A stretch of DNA of 64,000 nucleotides from Mortierella alpina (Eukaryota > Mortierellomycota > Mortierellomycetes > Mortierellales > Mortierellaceae). Positions within the stretch are counted from its first letter, which is position 1; each line of letters begins with the position of its first letter. The DNA lies in the NCBI GenBank assembly GCA_029449245.1, contig JANATF010000001.1, forward strand, positions 2,108,001-2,172,000, in the 5' to 3' direction. The notes beneath the pieces were generated by a model, which saw nothing but the letters and a program-made list of their open reading frames with translations, was not told the origin of the DNA and did no database searches. Shown here one piece after another: positions 21,095 through 32,228 of this stretch. The position numbers were made by a program, and so were the translations under genes.

Positions 21095-21283
21095 AAACGC
21101 ATCTCCTGGGCCCTTTCGTTATTTCCTCTCTCCACCGCTGCCCTCTTCCGCTCCTTCGTTTCCTACCGCCAGACCTGCCTATCTTCCGACCCCCTTCACC
21201 GTCCTTCTGTCCCCCCACTAGGCTCGTCATTGTTCTGACCCACAACCGACTCTTGTACTACCACTCCGCGCTCATCCTTCACA

Positions 21284-23055
21284 ATGTCAAAATCTGAAGT
21301 GGACAACAATGTAACTGAAAAGTACGAGGATGACAACGACATAGCCGAAAAGTACGAGATCGACCACATGCAGGACGTTGGCCAACATGAGGTCCTTGCT
21401 GCCGAACAGCAGGGCCTCAAACGGGATCTCCGTCTGCGACACATGGTCATGATTGCCATCTCTGGTACTATTGGCACTGGACTCTTCTTGACATCGGGTA
21501 GTACCATCGCCAAAGCGGGACCAGGAGGTGCTTGTAAGTATTGGGAGAAAAGAGTCGTGTCGTACCGCTCCATCATGAATTACGCTGACTTTCTTTATAA
21601 ATAGTACTCGCTTATGCTGTGATCGGTTTCTGGCTGGTCTTTGTGTGCCAGGCTATCGGCGAAATCGCTACGTTGCTTCCTCTACCTGGTGCATTCAACG
21701 CGTGGGGTGGTCGTGTATTTGACGAAGCCTTCTCGTTCCAAATGACATGGATGTACTTCATCAACTGGGCCTTGACTATCCCCGCCGAGCTATCTGCGTC
21801 GGCTGTCATCGTTGGGTTTTGGTTACCAAAAGACACCACTTTTCCAGCATGGGTCGTGCCGCTCATCATCATCATTATAATGATCTTTATCAACTTGGTC
21901 GGCGTCAAAGCCTATGGTGAGCTCGAGTACTGGTTCTCCGTCCTCAAGGTCCTTACTATTATCATGTTTATCATCTGCGGTATCCTCGTTGACGCCGGCG
22001 TCATTGGTGGTGTCAAGTACGGCATGAGCGCCTGGCATGTCGAGGGCGCTCCTTTCAAGGGCGGTTTTATGGGCTTCATCACTACCTTGGTTGCCGTCGG
22101 CTACTCCTATGGTGGTACTGAGATGACAGGAGTAACCGCCGCCGAATCCCGCAACCCCCACAAGCATGTCCCCAAGGCCGTCAATACTGTTTTGCTCCGT
22201 ATTGCCTTTTTCTACATCGTATCGATCTTCCTGCTCGGATCCATTGTTGACAACAACGACCCACAGCTCCTGAACAACAGCGGATCTGCTGCTACGGCCC
22301 CTTTCACTATCGTCTTTGCAAAGGCTGGAATCTCCGCTGCTGCCGACTACATGAACGCTGTCGTCTTCACCTCGGTCTTCTCCGCCATCAACTCTGACTT
22401 TTACGTTGCTACCCGCATGCTTCTCTCACTCGCCCGTAATGGCTGGGCGCACAAGTCAATTGGCTATACCAACTCTCGTGGTGTGCCTCTGGTGGCTCTA
22501 GCCATTGTCACTGCCTGTTCATGCCTGTCCATGATTACTATCTTTGTCGGTTCCGGCGTGGTGTTCCAGTGGTTTGTCTCCATTATCGGCTCTATCATTT
22601 TCCAATCCTGGATCTTGATTCTTTTCCTTCACTTCCGCTTCCGCTACTGTTGGAAGGCACAGGGCCGTGCCGTCAGCGAGCTTCCTTATGTTTCTTGGGG
22701 ATATCCCTATGGAAACATCCTGGGTACAGTGATCGGCGTTCTCTGCATCATTGCCACGTGCTACCTTTCAGTAGTCAATCCACCCACAAGTCCTGGTGCT
22801 GGTGCCGATGCTGCGGCCAAGGACGCGTACAAGAAGGCACGCGATTTGTATGCGCAAGGTCTGCTAGGAGCCTGGTTCCCGTGGGTGATGTCTGCCATTC
22901 TATTCTTTTCGTACAAGTTTGTGCGCAAGACCAAGCTGATCAAGGCCGAGGACGCCGATCTCGACACAGGTCGCTTTATTCCCTCGGAATCCGATAAGGA
23001 GGACCTAAAGCCGCATGGCCCACTCTGGAGGAGAATCGTCAAATTTTTAATTTAA
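21284..23055 (+). CDS. Amino-acid permease (APC superfamily, yeast AAP type)
   Basis: Two exons, 21284-21533 and 21605-23055, phase 1; 566 residues, the usual length for fungal amino-acid permeases. The acidic cytosolic N-tail (EKYEDDNDIAEKYEIDH) is followed by the family signature in TM1 (MIAISGTIGTGLFLTSG), a conserved AAESRNPHKHVPKAV loop, and about twelve hydrophobic segments. The consensus SVFSAINSDFYVATRML region is present. It should import amino acids by proton symport at the plasma membrane; specificity (general or selective) is not evident. N-terminal Lys and acidic residues fit ubiquitin-regulated endocytosis known for this family. The only intron falls within TM1. Confidence 0.93.
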
Positions 23056-23646
23056 ACTCGGGTTAGCCCGCTGCTGTGAGGGTTTCCTGCATAAAAGACC
23101 AACGTGAGTGTGTGTGTGTGCTGATGTCGTCCAGAGTGGAGCTGCTGCTGGTGTAGTTAGTGTTACTGGTGTTGTTCGGGATGAGACGACAGAGGCGAGG
23201 GTCGAAGCGTTTCAGTCGGGTTAGGGCATTGTTACCGAGCCATGGACCGATACCCACCTTCATGTCATGCGTCGTGCACAGCCGTTCGAACAGGGCTAGA
23301 GCTGTCTTTGAGCCGCGAAACTCGTTCGTTACGGCTACTGGGCACTGCCACCGGTCCTGCCTCAGTTTGCCTCCGCCCTGGGTGAATCCTGGCCGACGCG
23401 CGTGCCTTGGCACCAATAGCGACTTGCTGGGGTCATGCTTTGCGAGCCTTGTTCGTCCAGACTCTGACGTGGAATACATGTACACAGTAGTCATCAGCGT
23501 TCAAACTAAAGTTCTTTATATCTGCCTCCTGAATCATCCCGCAGAAAACGCGGTTCCTTTGCAGCCTTGATGGTCCAAGCGCGCATTTTCCTGAGCCCTG
23601 GCTGGTTTTTATTTCGTTCCCTCGTTCCCACCTCTGTCTATCATCT
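23056..23646. other. Intergenic region, no supported gene
   Basis: Contains the permease 3' flank and a short GTGTGTGTGTG run near 23109. A minus-strand open frame (23494-23063) includes VAVTNEFRGSKTALALFE, faintly reminiscent of zinc-ribbon flanks of TnpB/Fanzor proteins but lacking the cysteines; too weak to annotate. Confidence 0.3.
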
Positions 23647-24419
23647 GTGATTGTTGATGTTCCCGATAACGTTGCAACTGGGCACCTCGATTTGGAGGAC
23701 AACGTGGCAACGAACATTTTCCTCGATGTGGGATCCAACATGTCCGTCAAGATCAACGGGGGGTACTTTCAGCTCGACAAAGTAATCACGCATTCTGATA
23801 TATCCACGATACTGGAACAGCTGCCAGATGATGGACCTGATTTCCAGCAAAGCAATCGTGTGATATTCGGTCAGACTCTTCACCGTTTAGCAGCAGTGAC
23901 ATATGACGGATCCATCACGGGTATCACCATCAGAATCGGTCGGAGTGTTTCAGGACTCTTACCTGTGTTCGAGGGACTTGTAATGCAGAAGAACGTTGGA
24001 TAACGAGATCTGCAAGTATCTCTCCCGAGGGAAGTGCTTGTGCCTGATCGACACTTCAGGCGAGGCGTGCGGAGAAATCGGAAACAGGGGCCATATTGTG
24101 GGCACCTCACGAGTCTTCCGGCCAATAGACCCTGTCAAACAGTACGCGACTCAGCCATAATCCAACGGATGATAGCTTTGGACCATTGCTTGCTCAAGCA
24201 GCCCAAATACAAATACCAATTATCCGAATGATCATTCGCCCGACGTTATCGCAATTGATGAGCTCGACACAAAGGACGAGGTTGAAGTATGCCAGACAAT
24301 CGCACTTCGTTCTATTCAGATGGTTGCCTCTGCCTACGGAAACATTCAGGATCTCGTGTTCAACCCAATGCTGAACAAGCGCTCGGAGGGTCTTCAAAAA
24401 CTCTCGTCTCGGACCGGGT
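23647..24419 (+). pseudogene. Degraded SpoIIIAA/Ycf45-like AAA ATPase
   Basis: Frame one reads LHRLAAVTYDGSITGITIRI then GRSVSG, close to the SpoIIIAA/Ycf45 pattern before the P-loop. After MQKN the frame is lost and the P-loop (GPPGVGKTT type) is absent. Frame two then gives CLCLIDTSGEACGEIGNRG and FRPIDPVKQYATQ. After stops, frame three gives SPDVIAIDELDTKDEVEVCQ followed by TIALRSIQMVASAYG and DLVFNPMLN. These blocks match the Walker B and sensor regions of the family in the right order (in bacteria: PDVIVVDEI...). No intron arrangement restores the frame. Such proteins are bacterial and plastid-related, and an intact fungal relative would be unusual. No start codon is present. Confidence 0.65.
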
Positions 24420-25043
24420 AGCGATTGACGGAAGAAAGGTCGTTGTGCAGCGAACTAGCGTGTGGGTGATAGACAGATAGTCTCATACTTCATCTGAGTG
24501 ATGAACCAATGAACAGGCTCGGTAACGCCAGTAAAAAGTGATTGCTATCTTGATGCCATTGCAAATTCCATTGACCGAAAAAAGCTACGATTGCGCATAA
24601 AGGTGCACCAGCGAATGCAGATGAGGTTGCTTGCTTGTTCATTCACAAGAAGTAACCGAGATGTAAAGTGAAAGAATGTCGAAATCAGCAAACATGTGAG
24701 TGATCGCTTTGTCCAGCACTGTAAGAATATGTAACAACGATACAACTCTGTCGCATGGCGGTTATAAATAAGCTTGCCCAGGTGGACGGAATCTCTTTCC
24801 TTTCGTTCGTGCTCGCATCGTGTCCTATCACAACCTCCTATTCTGGGGGTTGTTCCTTTTTTATGCTCCTGCTTTCGCTCTCCTATTTTACGCGCCCTAG
24901 ATCATCCTCAGATCATCTCCCAACATTTTTTCTCTGGTACCGTTTGGAATCCCTGAAAGTAAGATCAGCGTTTGATTGGAGAAATATACTGGTACGGCTC
25001 CTCAAACATCACCCATTGTCATGAACTAATTATCTGTACTGGA
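24420..25043. other. Intergenic, with TATA-like element
   Basis: TATAAATA at 24763-24770 lies about 280 bp before the ATG at 25044 of the GT23-like sequence. No other feature seen. Confidence 0.35.
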
Positions 25044-26497
25044 ATGAAGAAAAGATTGCCAACAGCAAAGGCGCAAGGAATGATCGATACTCTAGATAAA
25101 GAACAATATGGATTCAGCATATCACGATTTGATTGACAGTTTTCTCGTACCCCAGCATTCGACAGTCTTTTAAAGATGTTCGCATCACATTCTATATTCA
25201 AACAAAAGTCCAGGATTTACTGCGCGTTGTTTTGGCAGCACTATGGCTTGGTGCATTTCATTTGTGGTTCACGGTTGACAAACGCATTGAGCATATCGAT
25301 CAAGTCGCAATCCGGCCGGACTGCCCGATCAAGCATCATGTGGACACATGTATCCGTCGCGAGGTGGATTTAACGAACATACGCGCGCTGTGTGGACCCA
25401 TCCCAGTTGTAGTGAGCGACTGCCAAGATCGGGTCTACGGTATGATCCTGACAACCAAGGAGTCCATGGAGGAGGTCAGTGAATATACCCAGACCATGGT
25501 TGTGCAAGGGGTCGATATCGGAGAAACTCTGGATGCTTTCGTACAAACAAGGTCTCGTTGGGTGATAGACTTGATGGGCGGCAGAGGATATGAGGTGTTA
25601 TCGTCATTTGCCGATGCAGAGCGAATCGCCTTGCATAACGAGTTGGACCGGTTACAGCACAGATGCGACAACTTCTTTTATGGAGCAACAAACCCGTTTG
25701 GGTTTGGATCCTATTGGCACACCTTGGGACTGGGACTTGCGTACAGCTTGTACTACAACATGACACTATTCTCCCCCGGTCAGCGCAAGAATTTTATCCC
25801 TATGACGACATGTACCGAGGCAGACTTAGAAAGGTCATTTGCAGCACATCCCCCAGAGACAGATTTCAGCGCATGGGACAGTTCCACGTTCAACTTCAAG
25901 TCTCAGGACACACAAGATGTGTTCCCGCTAATGAACAAAAATACGATAATAAGATCGGAATACGAGCACAAGGGTCATCTCTGGTGGAGGTCTATGTTGA
26001 CGTACTATGCGACGCGGCCGAATTTTAAGCTTCGGGAGCTGATAAGACAGTCATCAAACGCAGTGACCCCTTGCATATCCATCCACGTTCGACATTCCGA
26101 CAAAGCCACTGAGGTGCCTTTGATTGACTTCTCCAAGTACATGGAGGAGGCATATCGATACAAAGAGAAGACTGGATTGTCGCGTGTTTACCTCATGACT
26201 GACGACGGCGCAGTCATTGAATCGAGCAAAAATTACACCGAGTTTCAGTTCCAACACATGGATGCGGTTAGGACAAACAAAGGATGGATCGTAGACAGAG
26301 ACTCCGGCGTGACAGCGAATCAACAGGAGACAGCTTTTCTTATCGACCTTTACTCAGCAACACGATGTCAATAAAGCATCGTGACATATTCCAGCAATGT
26401 CGGTTGTTTGATAGCAGAGCTGTCATATGCGCAACGAAACAGAGAATCCGATGTGGTTTCCCTGGATTTAAAATGGAGGATGTTTCCGAAAGGATAA
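25044..26497 (+). pseudogene. GT23 (FUT8-like) fucosyltransferase-like, with in-frame stop
   Basis: The main open frame (25133-26374) has a hydrophobic anchor (LLRVVLAALWLGAFHLW), a luminal stem and the GT23 donor-binding motif SIHVRHSDKATE, then YKEKTGLSRVYLMTDD as in alpha-1,6-fucosyltransferases. The frame stops at TAA 26372-26374 right after SATRCQ. Reading past it gives about 40 codons that are plainly the family tail (SIVTYSSNVGCL ... VVSLDLKWRMFP) ending at 26497. The 5' end is also broken: MKKRLPTAKAQG from ATG 25044 is in another frame and no splice pair joins it. Two lesions suggest a recent pseudogene. A functional copy would add fucose in the Golgi. Confidence 0.75.
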
Positions 26498-26505
26498 AGA
26501 TAAAT

Positions 26506-26881
26506 ACACTCAGTGAGCGACTCTTATATACACTCACCCTATACTATTCCCATATAAATTCAAATCGCTGCCGACAACGCATTTTCAGCACGATCGCTGC
26601 CTAAGTACAACTAGAGATCCCTTATACCCTGTGCTACGAATCCTTGAAGAAACGACAGCTTTTCGGTCACCCGAAGACGAGAAAAATGCAATACTGCGAG
26701 AATATCGAGAATGGCGAAACATATGAACGAAGGATGGCGGCCCCGTTGTGTGGAAAGTCATTCCGGTTGGGACAATGCAGTTTGGAGTGAGTTCACTTAG
26801 GTGAGATAGTGACTAACGATCGAGAGAATGTACATGGGAATAGCATAGGGTGAGTGTATATAACGTTCACTCACTGAGTGT
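26506..26881. mobile_element. 376-bp element with ~55-bp TIRs (MITE-like)
   Basis: ACACTCAGTGAGCGACTCTT at 26506 and its continuation (ATACACTCACCCTATACTAT) match the reverse complement of the right end (ACACTCAGTGAGTGAACGTT, then ATACACTCACCCTATGCTAT) over about 55 bp with roughly nine differences. The inside is unique sequence with no open frame. I find no clear target-site duplication, so the superfamily is unassigned. It lies 9 bp after the GT23-like tail and about 80 bp from the Fanzor remnant. Confidence 0.75.
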
Positions 26882-26960
26882 CAATATCTTCTTCCTTCTA
26901 CAAATTGTTGATACGCTTCACGCCGCTTAATCGAGACCAAATTCTCCTTCATCCTCCTCT

Positions 26961-27238
26961 TCAACCTGGGCTACGGGTTGGACCTGGGTGGGGCGTTGGA
27001 GGGGCCCTTGGTTCTTGGAGGAGCTGGGCCATGCCGATGCGAGCGATATTGTGCGCTCCCGCGCTATCTCTGTGCATCGGCACATTGCAGGCCGTGCAGG
27101 TAACTCTGCGCATCTCCTTCCTGACAGCAGCATCGCAGCGAGGGCACTCTTGTACTCATCCACCTTGGTTTCAGGTACAATGTAAGATACAGGCCACTCT
27201 CTATAAAGGAAACAGAGGAGTGTCCTTATACCGCCCAT
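26961..27238 (-). pseudogene. Frameshifted Fanzor/TnpB-like C-terminal remnant
   Basis: From 27238 the minus strand reads LLCFLYREWPVSYIVPETK then VDEYKS, the segment that precedes the zinc ribbon in TnpB/Fanzor proteins. One reading frame over, it continues ECPRCDAAVRKEMRRVTCTA then CNVPMHRDSAGAHNIARIG: the CPxC...CxxC ribbon and the RuvC-III motif (HRDSAGAHNI) ending at a TGA (26961). A single-base deletion between the two blocks explains the break. The rest of the protein is missing. The motif details differ from the intact Fanzor at 28129-31727 (LDRDAVGAENI), so this is a different copy, not a local duplication. Confidence 0.7.
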
Positions 27239-28128
27239 AAAAAAGTATCAGATATTCCTCACTTCAACAAGCGCACAACTAGCACCTCTTGGTTTGTGCA
27301 GCATTTCAGGGGATGCTTCTGCCTATTTGCGTATCGTGCCGTTTATCCAAGTATCTTGAACTTTCAATGGTGGCATTTCATTGACTCTCATGGCTGATGC
27401 TTCTTGCTACTGTGGCTGTTGCGGCTGCTTATGCTTGGAAGTGCTGTCAGTGTGTGGGCGATTGAAGACTACGTGAACGAGGGACGGATGGCAATGGAAA
27501 GAAAGAAAAGCGAGAGAGAGACTGGATGCGCTGGACGCGTCTCGTATGCATGCCGTGGTCACAGCACTTCTGCTGCTCACAGACAGTAGCATTGTGATGT
27601 CCAATGGACGGCAGAGACGAGCGTCCAGGTTTGATCAACAGCCAGTTGGCTGTCTCTTGTCGACACTGGCTCTCTCTTTTCTCTTGCCCTCGAGCATCTT
27701 GAATCTTGAGCTCGTCTTGCCCTTCTTGCTCTTCTTCGTCTTTTCGACTTTCTCTCTGTCACTGTCTCTCACTCTCGCTTGCCTCCTAGTCGCCGCCTTT
27801 CACTCTCGCTCTGGACCTCACTCTACTCTATCATCACTTGCTCTCATCCTGCCGCTGCTTCTCCTCCATCCATCTCTCACTCTCTCTCTCCTCGTGTTGC
27901 CGCCATCCCTATCCAGCTATCTTTCACCTTCTCTCTCTCTCGCCTCGTCTCGTGTCGTTTACCTTCTGTCGTCTGTCCACTCCCTTACACGCTCTACCTT
28001 TCGTTATCTGTAAACGATCGTCTTTTGATCGTAAGTTCATATGGCTGCTCGGCTGCTCATATCAATACAAAGCCAGGGCGTTAAGCAATACAGCAAACTA
28101 CTTAGCAAGCGACTTTCTTTCTTGTTAG
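27239..28128. other. 5' region of the XPG-Fanzor gene
   Basis: A long CT-rich tract runs from about 27650 to 28000 on the plus strand. A good donor (GATC|GTAAGT at 28031) and an acceptor (TTCTTGTTAG) ending right at the ATG suggest a 5'-UTR intron at 28031-28128. No TATA box is clear and I find no terminal repeat of a mobile element here. Confidence 0.45.
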
Positions 28129-31100
28129 ATGGGCGTGGCCGGCCTCTATCAACGGCTCAAGGCAAAAGGGCTCTGTCCACCTCCGGTGCATCCCTCCAGT
28201 CTGGCGGGCAAGATGTTCCATGTCGATTTCCTCGGCTGTTACTTTGCCCCGCTACTGCACCAGTTGCAAACGGACAGCTCGATCGAGAACGGGCACAGGA
28301 TTGGCGTTCGCCTCGGTGACACCATCGTGGAGACCTTTGGGCAGCACTGTCTTGTGCACTGTGATGGAGCAGCTACAAAGGAGAAAGAGAAGGCACACCT
28401 GGAACGACAAGAGAAGAGGAATAGGGCCAAGGAGAAGATGGAGAAGGCGTTGTGCAGCATGAAGGAGCGCTCGCTCGCGGGGAAATGGACCTCGAGAACG
28501 GTGGTTGAAACCATCCGGAAGTGCCTCAAGAGAGTGTTCGTTGTTCCTGCTGCGACCATGGCGGCTGTCCTGGAAGGTCTGGCAACAAAAGTCACTCTTT
28601 GCCGGTGCACCTTTGAAGCAGACCTGTGTATAGCTGGGCTGGCTTCGAATCAGACAGACGCCGTGGTCGTCTCCGGGGACAGCGATTTACTTTGCTTTGA
28701 GGGCGTGATGACCGTCCTCCGTCCACTTCCCAACCACCAGGGCTATGGAGTTTACTCGAAGGGAGCCACTCTAAAGGCATTGGGACTACCCACTGAGAAG
28801 CACCTGGCTCTGCTGGCGACAGTCTCTAACAATGACTTCTCCAAGAACATCGAAGGACTCGGCCTCGCTAGGAACACCGACATCATCGAGAGGATCCCGA
28901 GCACCACGAGCACAAAAATGCTGGATCTCTACTGCGCGGTTGCGGCGACCAAAGTCTCGGCTGATGTCGCACCAAGTCATTTTGAAAACGCGAGCCACGT
29001 CTTTTTGGACAAAAGAGCCACGCCGGTTGAGGCCCCCCCTACCAGACACGACTCGGACTTTACAGACGGGGTTACAGAACTTGAGCGGCTCATGCAAATG
29101 CGCGTGGCGATGAAGGCACAAAGGGAGAGGAGTCTGATAGCCTCGCCACCCTTTTACGTCGCCCGGCGATCGACATCAAACCCATTTCGGCCTGTATTTG
29201 TGAACAAAAAGTCAATTCTTGCAGGTCACAAGTACAAGGACATAACAACCGCCAGGCAACACGAACACCGGCTCCAGCCCCGCATCTCTGGACCTCGCCC
29301 ACGCCCGCCTGCAGCCAAGAAGCCAATAGTGAAAAAAGCCAGGAATGCTAAAAAGAAGACGACTAAGTCATCGGACAACAAGAGGAACTTGCGCCCTGCG
29401 GTGCGGCACGATCATATGCTGAGGAATCAGTTCAAGACCAAGACACTCACAGTCGGATCTGTAGCTGGGTGCATGGTTCAGATGGGCTTGGACCGGCGGA
29501 CAAAGGCAGAGCCTCTGCAAAGCCAGCTGCAGACTGTCGTCTTCCTGTTGAACGACATCCAGCTGCGCGCCTACTGGGCCGCGGCCATCTATATCACCCA
29601 CCTTCTCGACGACAACTCGCAGGACGCACCTCAAAGAAAGGAACTTCTCGACCAGATTATCGATGATGCAGGGTTTATGAACAACCTCGCACGAATGCTA
29701 TACCATGGAAGAGCTTCGGGCAAAGGCTATGCGGCTCAATCGACCTCCACAAGGCCTGCTGCTGCTTCAGCTCAAGAGGCGTACAATCTGTTTTCGGAGA
29801 TGACAAACCTCCCTCCGCTCAAAGAGACTGTTCCAGACATCCCCATCACCAAGATGACCGACATGGCAATGGTCCCAGTGCAGGCGTCACTCCGGTCACA
29901 TTACAGGAACTGCATGGTAAGCAAATGGGAACTCAAACCACGATCCATTGACGATGGCATGTGCAGTTGTGAACAACCACTCAAACTTGCTTTTAAATTG
30001 ATTGCTAGTTCGATAGCCCAAATCCCGATCCTGATGGCCTGAGCGACATCGATCACTTTTTCAACATGAATACCCAAGGACAATACTGCGACTTTCCCAC
30101 AGCCAAATTTCGAACAGGCTTTGTCGTCCTCCCAGAATGCGTATTGCTGGACATTTTCTATGCAAAGGATGACACCAAAAGCATTGTCCAGGGACTACTG
30201 CAGCAACTAGGTCAGGAGGACTTGGTTTTGTGCAAGCGCACGGGCCAGCCGGAGACGTTTCGGTATAAAGCTGCAGCTCAAGAGTATGCTCGAGACCACA
30301 TTGGACGTTTAATGGAGGCTCTTTTTGGAACGGGTCTTTATGGTTCGGTCTCCGTTCAGCAAGACGCGGCTGTTACAAAATACAAGCTAAAAGGCTCCAT
30401 TGTAACAAATGGTCTGGAGGTCCATCTTCTTGCCTACGATACACTGAGCCCAAGGCCTCGAAAAGCGGCGGGGTCGAGGAGCGATGATGACGACGCGGCG
30501 CTAGGGGTCACAAGTGAGCTGGATTCTGAAATGGATATTGAAGGGGGCTTCCTCGCCGTTGACAGTCTAGACGCCGAGGCGAGGGCTTTGCTGGAGGTTC
30601 AGGTACAGGCAGGGACATCCAGTATCATCGCGCGAGGGAACCAAGAGGTAGCCGATGCACAGGCCGAGTCCAGCACATCTTCCAGCGTCTCTAACGCCAC
30701 AGCATATGCCATCAACTGGAGACAGAGGAGCAAGCTTCTGGAAAATGTTGAAGTGGTGTTTGAAAAGCCGGAGTATCGAGATCAGTTCAGAGACGCCATC
30801 ATTCTTGGGGCTGACCCAGGCGAGATAAATCCTTTGGTCGTGGCCAAGATAGATCCAGGGACGCCCAATGCACGGCACACGGTCAAGGTAACCCGGAGCA
30901 TGCTCTATACACCGTATGCGCGGTACAGGTCGATTTTACAACAAAGGAAGGCTGAGGCAGGAGTTGACAAGGCCGAGAGCAATTTTCCTACATTCTCCCG
31001 AGCCACGCTCACCCAGTACTTCGAATATCTCCTGCGGCCCATCGACAATGCTCCAGATCAAGAAGAAACCAACCTTGACAAGATTCTTGGCTTTTATCGA

Positions 31101-31727
31101 ACCAAATGGATCATGAAGAAGGCTTGGGAGTCTAAGAAGGCGCAGAGGTCCTGTATCGATCTCGCCACAAAGGGCATACTCCGACTCGCAGGTGGATCAG
31201 AAGGACGCAAGCGGGAAGTGGGGGAACGCAGAGTGATCCTCTGCATCGGTTTAGCTGGCTTCAATAGCCAAACTGGACTTCCATCAAAGCACTCGGTATT
31301 GGTTCGACGTTTGGTTGAGCGGGTAAGTCGCAATTTGGATTATGTGAAGTCAAAAAAAACCCTCTAACCGCAATCTGACATCAACTTCGTCGCGCCTGTG
31401 CAATAGGCAAAGAGCCTCGGCTATGAAGTTGTGGGTGCCCACGAATATTTTACTTCAGCAAAATGCCCACGACCCAATTGTACCGAGTTTCTGAGGGCTG
31501 TTAAAGGTCGAACGAGATACTGCCCAAGTTGCAAGGTTTTTCTCGATCGTGATGCAGTTGGAGCGGAAAATATTGGCAGAGTTTGCCAAGCACAGGTGGT
31601 CGATGGCCGGCGCCCAGCCAAATACAAGCCGGAGGTCCAGGGACAGGGCAAGGGGAAAGGGAAAAGGTCTGGCCAGGACATGTTGGCCCGGGAGGCAGGA
31701 TCGTCCAAGCTCTCTCGCCATCGCTAA
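28129..31727 (+). CDS. XPG/FEN1-type nuclease fused to a Fanzor (TnpB-like) nuclease
   Basis: Three exons, 28129-29916, 30009-31322 and 31407-31727, both introns phase 0; about 1,140 residues. Residues 1-~310 look like an XPG/FEN1 PIN-type nuclease: MGVAGLYQRLKAKG, acidic positions in FHVDFLG, LVHCDGA, FEADLCIAGLA and VVSGDSDLLCF. A basic linker (~370-430; PAAKKPIVKKARNAKKKTTK) resembles a nuclear localisation signal. From ~430 a helical Fanzor-like N-terminal region starts in the same exon (MLRNQFKTKTLTVG). RuvC-I is ILGADPGEINPLV (~862); the Glu in GAHEYFTSAKCP precedes the zinc ribbon (CPRPNC ... CPSC), and RuvC-III is LDRDAVGAENI (~1079). Because the 596-codon first exon spans both modules, the fusion does not rest on a splice guess. 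Fanzors are RNA-guided DNA nucleases carried by eukaryotic mobile elements; the added XPG domain is unfamiliar to me. No TIRs found around it. Confidence 0.85.
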
Positions 31728-32228
31728 ATGGTTAATTGGGGTCGAACCCCCATGAAAAAGTTGTAAGTGCCCTTGAAGTAGCATGGTCGGCGTGTTATGG
31801 CTAACTGCTACCTGACAATACCACGGTGCCTCACACTCACTTTTTTTGCTTGCAGACGGCGCTCCTGGTGCTGCCTTGAAAAGCAGACCAGGTAAGTGTC
31901 GCTATGTGTTGTGTACCTGACTGAGGGATGTTTCAAACGTTAACTTGTCCAATTCTATAGAGAGTCGACTGTAGGTCCGTCTCATATCAGTCAAGGTGAG
32001 CCAATAGAGAAAAAGAGAGCCAGCCAATAGAAAAAAGTCTTATTTCCAATCGAGTCGACGACAACAACATTATATCCTGTCATCAATCCGGATCTGATCG
32101 TAAATATTCAGATCAATCGCCTTGAACTCCCAGTCCCTTTACTTGCATTGGGATCCGTGTCAGCATTAAGCGCAAGCACTCTCGATAAGTCAGGACAAAC
32201 CACCAGGATTCCACACCTCAACAGCCCA
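31728..32228. other. 3' region of the Fanzor gene: hairpin and splice-like exon
   Basis: A perfect hairpin, GGGG-TCGAA-CCCC (31738-31750), lies 10 bp after the stop. A consensus donor (GTAAGT at 31763), acceptor (TTGCTTGCAG, exon 31856-31891), donor (GTAAGT at 31892) and acceptor (TTCTATAG, before 31961) define what looks like a 36-bp exon in the 3' UTR. The Fanzor frame continues past its TAA (MVNWGRTPMKKL) up to the first donor, so the stop may be secondary. By analogy with Fanzor/TnpB loci, a guide RNA could be encoded here; this is a guess. Confidence 0.35.

Noticed and set aside
23063-23494. Minus-strand frame with TNEFRGSKTALALFE, faintly Fanzor-like
   Set aside because: Lacks the zinc-ribbon cysteines and the RuvC-III motif.
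27546-28128. Plus-strand Leu/Ser-rich frames before the Fanzor gene
   Set aside because: They translate a CT-rich tract; no conserved residues, and a 5'-UTR intron explains the region better.
31736-31756. GGGGTCGAACCCC as a tRNA T-arm or pol III B box
   Set aside because: No acceptor, D-arm or anticodon stem around it; read as a plain hairpin.
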